Shown here: piece by piece, positions 57,262 through 64,000 of the stretch
Numbering within the stretch: position 1 is the stretch's first letter
How the letters are laid out: each line of letters begins with the position of its first letter
NCBI RefSeq assembly: GCF_900142965.1
Contig: NZ_FRCQ01000015.1
Span: forward strand, 1-64,000
Direction of reading: 5' to 3'
Length of the DNA: 64,000 bases
Source of the DNA: Rhizobacter sp. OV335
GTDB taxonomy: Bacteria > Pseudomonadota > Gammaproteobacteria > Burkholderiales > Burkholderiaceae_C
The notes under the pieces: generated by a model
What the model was told of the DNA's origin: nothing
Database searches by the model: none
The model's input: only the letters and a program-made list of their open reading frames with translations
Program-made: the position numbers and the translations under genes

Positions 57262-57307
57262 CCTGAGGACAACTATGGAGTTCTGATAACCTAAGGACAA
57301 GTATGCA
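57262..57307. promoter_or_regulatory. Tandem direct repeats, likely HxlR operator
   Basis: CCTGAGGACAACTATGGA at 57262-57279 and CCTAAGGACAAGTATGCA at 57290-57307 agree at 15 of 18 positions and are 28 bases apart, close to three DNA turns. They lie between the divergent SDR and HxlR genes. A near-palindromic GGTAAGTACC follows at 57314-57323, just before the HxlR ATG. Likely binding sites for the HxlR dimer. Confidence 0.55.
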
Positions 57308-57328
57308 CTTTTTGGTAAGTACCTAAAA

Positions 57329-57688
57329 ATGACGACGCCCCCTGAAATCTGCGACACCGGCTGCGGGCTCAACGCGACACTGCGCGTCATCTCGGGCAAG
57401 TGGAAACCGCTGATCCTGTTTTTTCTGCGCGACGGCCCGAAGCGCTACGGCGAACTCAAGCGCCTGACCCAGGGCGTCAGCGACAAGGTGCTGATCCAGC
57501 AATTGAAGGATCTGGAGGCCGATCGCGTGCTCGCGCGGAACGACTACAAGGAGGTGCCGCCGCGTGTGGACTACGCGTTGACCCCGCTCGGTCGCAGCCT
57601 GGCCAACGCGATCGTCCCGCTGTGCACCTGGGGAACCGAGAACGCGGCGGAGATGGCAAGCATCTTTGCCAAGCGCGACGTGCCCTAG
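57329..57688 (+). CDS. HxlR-family transcriptional regulator
   Basis: A 119-residue winged-helix protein: CGLNATLRVISGKWKPLIL, DGPKRYGELKRLTQGVSDK, VLIQQLKDLEADRVL and VDYALTPLGRSL. Cysteines near the start (ICDTGCG) are at the usual redox-sensing position. Likely controls the divergent SDR/NAD(P)-binding operon and itself. Confidence 0.91.
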   Translation: MTTPPEICDTGCGLNATLRVISGKWKPLILFFLRDGPKRYGELKRLTQGVSDKVLIQQLKDLEADRVLARNDYKEVPPRVDYALTPLGRSLANAIVPLCTWGTENAAEMASIFAKRDVP

Positions 57689-57782
57689 CGGGATGGGGTG
57701 GGTTCGAGACGGAGGTCCGGGCAGTCGTCGATGGTAAGGTGCGCGCCTTGGCCGAAAGGCCCCCAGCGCCGCCATCTCGATC

Positions 57783-60443
57783 GTGAACGATTCCGCCGCC
57801 CCCCTCTCCCCTGCGCTCGACGACCCAGCTCCCTCCTCTGCGGCCGGACGGACCCCGCCGGCCAGGGACCTGTCGGCCCACACGCCAATGATGCAGCAGT
57901 ACCTGCGCATCAAGGCCGAGCACCCCGACACCCTCGTCTTCTACCGGATGGGCGACTTCTACGAGCTCTTCTATGAAGACGCCCGCCGCGCCAACAAGCT
58001 GCTCGACATCACGCTGACCAGCCGCGGCCAGAGCGGTGGCGAGCCGGTGGTGATGGCCGGCGTGCCCTTCCATGCCGTCGAGAGCTACCTGGCCAAGCTG
58101 ATCAAGCTGGGCGAGGCCGTCGCGATCGCCGAACAGGTCGGCGATGTCGCCACCGCGAAGGGCCCGGTCGAGCGCAAGGTGGTGCGCGTCGTCACGCCCG
58201 GCACCGTCACCGATACCGAGCTGCTCGCCGACAAGCGCGACGCGCTGCTGCTCGCCGTCTCGCAACGAACGCACCGCGGCGTCACCGGCTACGGCCTGGC
58301 CTGGCTCGGCCTCAGCAGCGGCCAGCTCGGCCTGACCGAATGCAGCGAGCGCGAACTGCCCGGCTGGCTGGCCCGCCTGAACGCCGCCGAGGTGCTGGTC
58401 GACCGCGACCAGGTGCCCGCCGCGGTCGTCCAGGCCCGCATCGCGATCACTCACCGCCCCGGCTGGCAGTTCGACACCGCGCTCGGCCTGCGCAAGCTGT
58501 GCGAGCAATTGCGCGTCGCGAGCCTCGCCGGCTTCAACGCGCAGGAACTCATCACCGCGCAGGCCGCCGCCGCCGCGCTGCTGAGCTACGCCGAGCACAC
58601 GCAGGGCCAGGCGCTGGCCCACGTGCGTGCGCTGCAGGTCGAGCGCAGCGGCGACCTGCTCGACCTGCCGCCGACCACGCACCGCAACCTCGAACTCACG
58701 CAGACGCTGCGCGGCGACGATACCCCGACGCTGCTGTCGCTGCTCGACACCTGCCGCACCGGCATGGGCAGCCGCGCGCTGCGCCACTGGCTCACGCACC
58801 CGCTGCGCGAACGCACCGTCGCGTCGCAGCGCCATGACGCGCTCGACGTGCTGATCGAGCACGACGTCACGCCGCTGCGCGAGGCACTGCGCGGCGTCAG
58901 CGACGTCGAGCGCATCACCGCCCGCATCGCGCTGCGCCAGGTGCGCCCGCGCGAGCTCACCGGCCTGCGCGCCACGCTGCAAGGCCTGCCGGCGCTGCGC
59001 GAGCGCGTGCCGCGCCAGGCGCTGCTGCTGGAGATGCTGGCCGAGGCACTGACGCCGGCCCCGGAGATCGAAGCTCTGCTGCGCACCGCCATCGCCGACG
59101 AGCCCTCGGTGATGCTGCGCGACGGCGGCGTGATCGCGCGCGGCTTCGACGCCCCGCTCGACGAGCTGCGCGACATCAGCCAGAACTGCGACGCCTTCCT
59201 GCTCGACCTCGAAGCCCGCGAGCGCGCCCGCACCGGCATCGCCAACCTGCGCGTGCAATACAACAAGGTGCACGGCTTCTACATCGAGGTCACGCAGGGC
59301 CAGGCGAGCAAGGTGCCGATGGACTACCAGCGCCGCCAGACGCTGAAGAACGCCGAGCGCTTCATCACGCCCGAGCTGAAGACCTTCGAGGACAAGGCCT
59401 TGTCGGCGCAGGAGCGCTCGCTCGCGCGCGAGAAGATGCTCTACGAGCAGGTGATCGACCAGCTGCAGGCGCACCTGGAGGCGCTGTCGGGCCTGGCCCG
59501 CGCGCTCGCGAGCCTGGACGCGCTGGCCGCGCTGGCCGAGCGCGCCGACACGCTGAACTGGACCCGTCCGCAGTTCGTGCGCGACGCCTGCATCGACATC
59601 ACGGCCGGCCGCCACCCGGTGGTCGAGGCGCGCCTCGCCGAAACCGGCGCCGGCAACTTCATGGCCAACGACTGCCGGCTCGACGCCGCCCGCAAGATGC
59701 TGGTGATCACCGGCCCGAACATGGGCGGCAAGAGCACCTTCATGCGGCAGGTCGCGCTGATCGTGCTGCTGGCGGCGATCGGCTCGTTCGTGCCGGCCGA
59801 CGCCTGCCGCCTCGGGCCGATCGACGCGATCCACACCCGCATCGGCGCGGCCGACGACCTGGCCAACGCGCAGTCGACCTTCATGCTCGAGATGACCGAG
59901 GCCGCCGCCATCATCCACAGCGCCGGCGAACAGTCACTGGTGCTGATGGACGAGATCGGCCGCGGCACCTCGACCTTCGACGGCCTCGCGCTGGCCGGTG
60001 CCATCGCCAGCCACCTGCACGAGCGCAACAAGAGCTTCACGCTGTTCGCCACCCACTACTTCGAGCTGACCGAATTCCCGGTCAAGCACGACCGCGCGCT
60101 GAACGTGCACGTGTCGGCGGCGGAGAGCGGCGACGACATCGTCTTCCTGCACGACATCCAGGCCGGCCCGGCCAGCCGCAGCTACGGCGTGCAGGTCGCG
60201 CGCCTGGCCGGCATGCCGGGCACGCTGGTGCGGCAGGCGCGCGCGACGCTGGAGGCGCTCGAGGCGCAGCAGCACGCGGGCAGCGCGCAGATCGACCTGT
60301 TCGCGGCGCCCACGCCCGAAGCCGAGAAGCCGGCGTCGGCCATCGAGCGGGCGCTGGCCGGCATCAACCCCGATATGCTGTCGCCGAAGGAAGCGCTCGA
60401 TGCGCTCTACCGCCTGAAGAACCTGCAGGACACCCCGTCATGA
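57783..60443 (+). CDS. mutS: DNA mismatch repair protein MutS
   Basis: An 886-residue MutS starting with GTG at 57783. A later ATG would cut into the conserved [17 protein letters not shown]. The mismatch-binding Phe-x-Glu is in [14 protein letters not shown]; clamp and lever domains follow; the ATPase has Walker [14 protein letters not shown] near residue 644, Walker [16 protein letters not shown] and FATHYFEL. The C-terminus ends with the short helical tetramer region ([15 protein letters not shown]). It finds mismatches and recruits MutL. The stop overlaps the next gene in ATGA. Confidence 0.97.
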   Translation: MNDSAAPLSPALDDPAPSSAAGRTPPARDLSAHTPMMQQYLRIKAEHPDTLVFYRMGDFYELFYEDARRANKLLDITLTSRGQSGGEPVVMAGVPFHAVESYLAKLIKLGEAVAIAEQVGDVATAKGPVERKVVRVVTPGTVTDTELLADKRDALLLAVSQRTHRGVTGYGLAWLGLSSGQLGLTECSERELPGWLARLNAAEVLVDRDQVPAAVVQARIAITHRPGWQFDTALGLRKLCEQLRVASLAGFNAQELITAQAAAAALLSYAEHTQGQALAHVRALQVERSGDLLDLPPTTHRNLELTQTLRGDDTPTLLSLLDTCRTGMGSRALRHWLTHPLRERTVASQRHDALDVLIEHDVTPLREALRGVSDVERITARIALRQVRPRELTGLRATLQGLPALRERVPRQALLLEMLAEALTPAPEIEALLRTAIADEPSVMLRDGGVIARGFDAPLDELRDISQNCDAFLLDLEARERARTGIANLRVQYNKVHGFYIEVTQGQASKVPMDYQRRQTLKNAERFITPELKTFEDKALSAQERSLAREKMLYEQVIDQLQAHLEALSGLARALASLDALAALAERADTLNWTRPQFVRDACIDITAGRHPVVEARLAETGAGNFMANDCRLDAARKMLVITGPNMGGKSTFMRQVALIVLLAAIGSFVPADACRLGPIDAIHTRIGAADDLANAQSTFMLEMTEAAAIIHSAGEQSLVLMDEIGRGTSTFDGLALAGAIASHLHERNKSFTLFATHYFELTEFPVKHDRALNVHVSAAESGDDIVFLHDIQAGPASRSYGVQVARLAGMPGTLVRQARATLEALEAQQHAGSAQIDLFAAPTPEAEKPASAIERALAGINPDMLSPKEALDALYRLKNLQDTPS

Positions 60444-61264
60444 CCTACTGCGTGGGCATCAAGCTCGATGCCGGCCTCGTCTTCCTGTCCGACTCGCGCA
60501 CCAACGCGGGCCTGGACCAGATCAGCACCTACCGCAAGATGATGGTCTACGAGAAGACGGGCGACCGCTTCATGGTGCTGCTGTCGGCCGGCAACCTGTC
60601 GATCTCGCAGTCGGTGCGCGAGATCCTGCAGGTCGAGAAGCTGGACAACGGCGACGAGCCTCCGATCACCATCTGGAACGCCACCAGCATGTTCGACGCC
60701 GCCCGCGTGCTCGGCAGCGCGGTGCGCCGCGTCTACGAACAAGATGGCCCGTCGCTGAAGCAGGCCGGCGTCGACTTCAACGCGTCGATGATCCTCGGTG
60801 GCCAGATCAAGGGCGAGGCGATGCGGCTCTTTCTTGTCTACTCGGCCGGCAACTTCATCGAGGCGACGCGCGAGACCTGCTACTTCCAGGTCGGCGAATC
60901 GAAGTACGGCAAGCCGGTGCTCGACCGCATGATCACGCCGCACACCGCGCTCGACGAAGCCGCCAAGTGCGCGCTGGTGTCGATGGATTCGACGCTCAAG
61001 TCCAACCTGTCGGTCGGCCTGCCGCTGGACCTGCTGGTCTACGAGGCCGATACCTTCCAGTCGCAGCAGATGGTCTGCATCGATGAGCGCAACCCGTACT
61101 TCACGATGATCCGCAGCACCTGGGGCCAGCGGCTGCGCCAGGTGTTCGAATCGATCGATGATCCCACCTGGGACGGCAGCGCGGCCGAACACCCGCTTTG
61201 CGTGCCGTCGGAGCGCTACGAGCCGATGCGCAAGATCACGCACCCGGGTGAAAAAATAGTCTGA
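60440..61264 (+). CDS. Proteasome-type protease Anbu
   Basis: A 274-residue protein starting [24 protein letters not shown]. After Met removal Thr2 would be the N-terminal nucleophile, with Asp and Lys of the proteasome fold in LSDSRTN and STYRKMM. This is the Anbu (ancestral beta subunit, HslV-like) family. Anbu genes are normally grouped with alpha-E, ATP-grasp and transglutaminase-like genes; here the neighbours are mutS and a hydrolase in a tightly overlapping string (ATGA, TGATG). Substrates and any ATPase partner are unknown. Confidence 0.9.
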   Translation: MTYCVGIKLDAGLVFLSDSRTNAGLDQISTYRKMMVYEKTGDRFMVLLSAGNLSISQSVREILQVEKLDNGDEPPITIWNATSMFDAARVLGSAVRRVYEQDGPSLKQAGVDFNASMILGGQIKGEAMRLFLVYSAGNFIEATRETCYFQVGESKYGKPVLDRMITPHTALDEAAKCALVSMDSTLKSNLSVGLPLDLLVYEADTFQSQQMVCIDERNPYFTMIRSTWGQRLRQVFESIDDPTWDGSAAEHPLCVPSERYEPMRKITHPGEKIV

Positions 61265-62086
61265 TGGCCGGCCCGGGCTGCATCGTCTTCTCGCACGCGA
61301 ACAGCTTTCCGGCGGGCACCTACCGGGTGCTGTTCGAGGCGTGGCGCGAAGCGGGCTACCAGGTGCACGCGATCGAGAAGCTCGGCCACGACGAGCACTA
61401 CCGCGTCACCGACAACTGGCCGCTGCTGCGCAACCAGCTGATCGCGTTCATCGAGCAGCACGCGTCGGCCGGGCCGGTCTGGCTGGTCGGGCATTCGCTC
61501 GGCGGGTTCCTCAGCGTGCTGGCCGCGTCGAAGCGGCCCGACCTGGCGCGCGGCATCGTGCTGATGGATTCGCCGTTGATCGGCGGGCTGCTCGCACGCA
61601 CGCTGCAGGTGGCCAAGGCGACCGGCATCGGCGAGCGCTTCTCGCCGGGCCACGTCTCGAAGCGCCGGCGCCAGCACTGGCCGAGCCCGGAGGCCGCGTT
61701 CGCGCACTTCGAGGCCAAGCCGGCCTTCGCGCGCTGGGCACCCGGCGTGCTGCGCGACTACATCGCCGCCGGCATCGAGCCCTCCGGCCACGGCCAGTCG
61801 CTGAGCTTCCGGCGCGAGGTCGAGACGCAGATCTACTACACGCTGCCGCACCACATCCCCCGGCTGCTGGTGCGCCGCCCGCTGGGCTGCCCGATGGCCT
61901 TCATCGGCGGCACGCAGTCGGCCGAGGTGCGCCAGGTGGGCATGAAGGCGACCGAGCGCTTCACGCAGGGGCGCATCTCGTGGATCGAGGGCTCGCACCT
62001 GTTCCCCTTCGAACAGCCGGGGCAAGCGGCGGCCGAGGTGCTGCGCTGGCTGGGGGAGTTCGAGCAGCGGCCCGAAACTACGCGCC

Positions 62087-62091
<5 letters not shown>
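61264..62091 (+). CDS. Alpha/beta hydrolase
   Basis: A 275-residue alpha/beta hydrolase: VFSHANSFPAGTYR oxyanion motif, nucleophile elbow WLVGHSLGGFLS with Ser, Asp after the sixth strand near FIGGTQSAEV, and His in IEGSHLFPFEQP. Similar esterase/lipase-type genes are found between mutS and pyrG in related Burkholderiales. It begins in TGATG overlap with Anbu. Substrate unknown. Confidence 0.88.

Positions 62092-64000
<1,909 letters not shown>

Noticed and set aside
57477-59918. 813-codon open frame on the minus strand
   Set aside because: Antisense to mutS; composition (Gln, Arg, Ala, Val) is that of a reversed GC-rich gene.

Overview
The window is 64 kb of high-GC chromosomal DNA with dense, short-spaced genes. 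The kdsA-pyrG-(alpha/beta hydrolase)-(Anbu protease)-mutS block, a PEP-CTERM exported protein, type VI secretion adaptor genes, an AcoR/ExaC pair and paoABC together suggest a betaproteobacterium of the order Burkholderiales, plausibly near the Rubrivivax/Leptothrix/Comamonadaceae groups. This placement is by gene content only. I see no rRNA, tRNA, CRISPR array or intact insertion sequence, and no gene-free stretch over 300 bases.

Region 1 (1-11.9 kb): a secreted protein, a haloacetate-dehalogenase-like hydrolase, then a minus-strand operon of three overlapping genes: a giant exported SpvB/FG-GAP protein carrying Ig-like repeats, an exported Rhs protein ending in a cysteine-rich HNH-like toxin domain, and a DUF4265-like candidate immunity protein. 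Region 2 (12.1-16.9 kb): Tat-exported molybdenum aldehyde oxidoreductase paoABC and a PEP-CTERM protein. Region 3 (16.8-27.7 kb) is accessory: a 1575-residue DUF4011/helicase/endonuclease/DUF3320 protein that looks like a stand-alone phage-defence factor, a possible TnpB remnant, a PhoD-like phosphatase, a four-gene type VI effector module (DUF2169 adaptor, thiolase-fold protein without catalytic residues, PAAR-like DUF4150 protein, unknown small protein), and a decaying DUF6644/DUF6152 gene pair.

Region 4 (27.8-36.6 kb): mixed small metabolic and resistance genes (Bcr/CflA-type exporter, HxlR regulator, GNAT, dienelactone hydrolase, rifampicin-monooxygenase-like flavoprotein, VOC protein, two small membrane proteins) and a RecQ helicase. 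Region 5 (36.6-46 kb): a hybrid histidine kinase with YfiN-like sensor domain coupled to YfiR and divergent from a TonB-dependent receptor; then an operon of NRAMP-like transporter, CDF transporter and a UvrA paralogue. Region 6 (46-52 kb): DUF779/aldehyde dehydrogenase under an apparent sigma-54 promoter, with the divergent AcoR-type activator and inverted repeats between them; an SDR without its catalytic Tyr and a dienelactone hydrolase. Region 7 (52-57.7 kb): two LysR regulators, a YeaQ-type membrane protein, an exported metallo-beta-lactamase-fold enzyme, and an NAD(P)-binding protein plus SDR opposite an HxlR regulator with tandem operator-like repeats. Region 8 (57.8-64 kb): core genes mutS, Anbu, hydrolase, pyrG and the start of kdsA, overlapping or tightly packed.

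Most start sites were chosen from ribosome binding sites, family N-termini and gene overlaps. Domain calls rest on motif recognition by eye; no database search was run.
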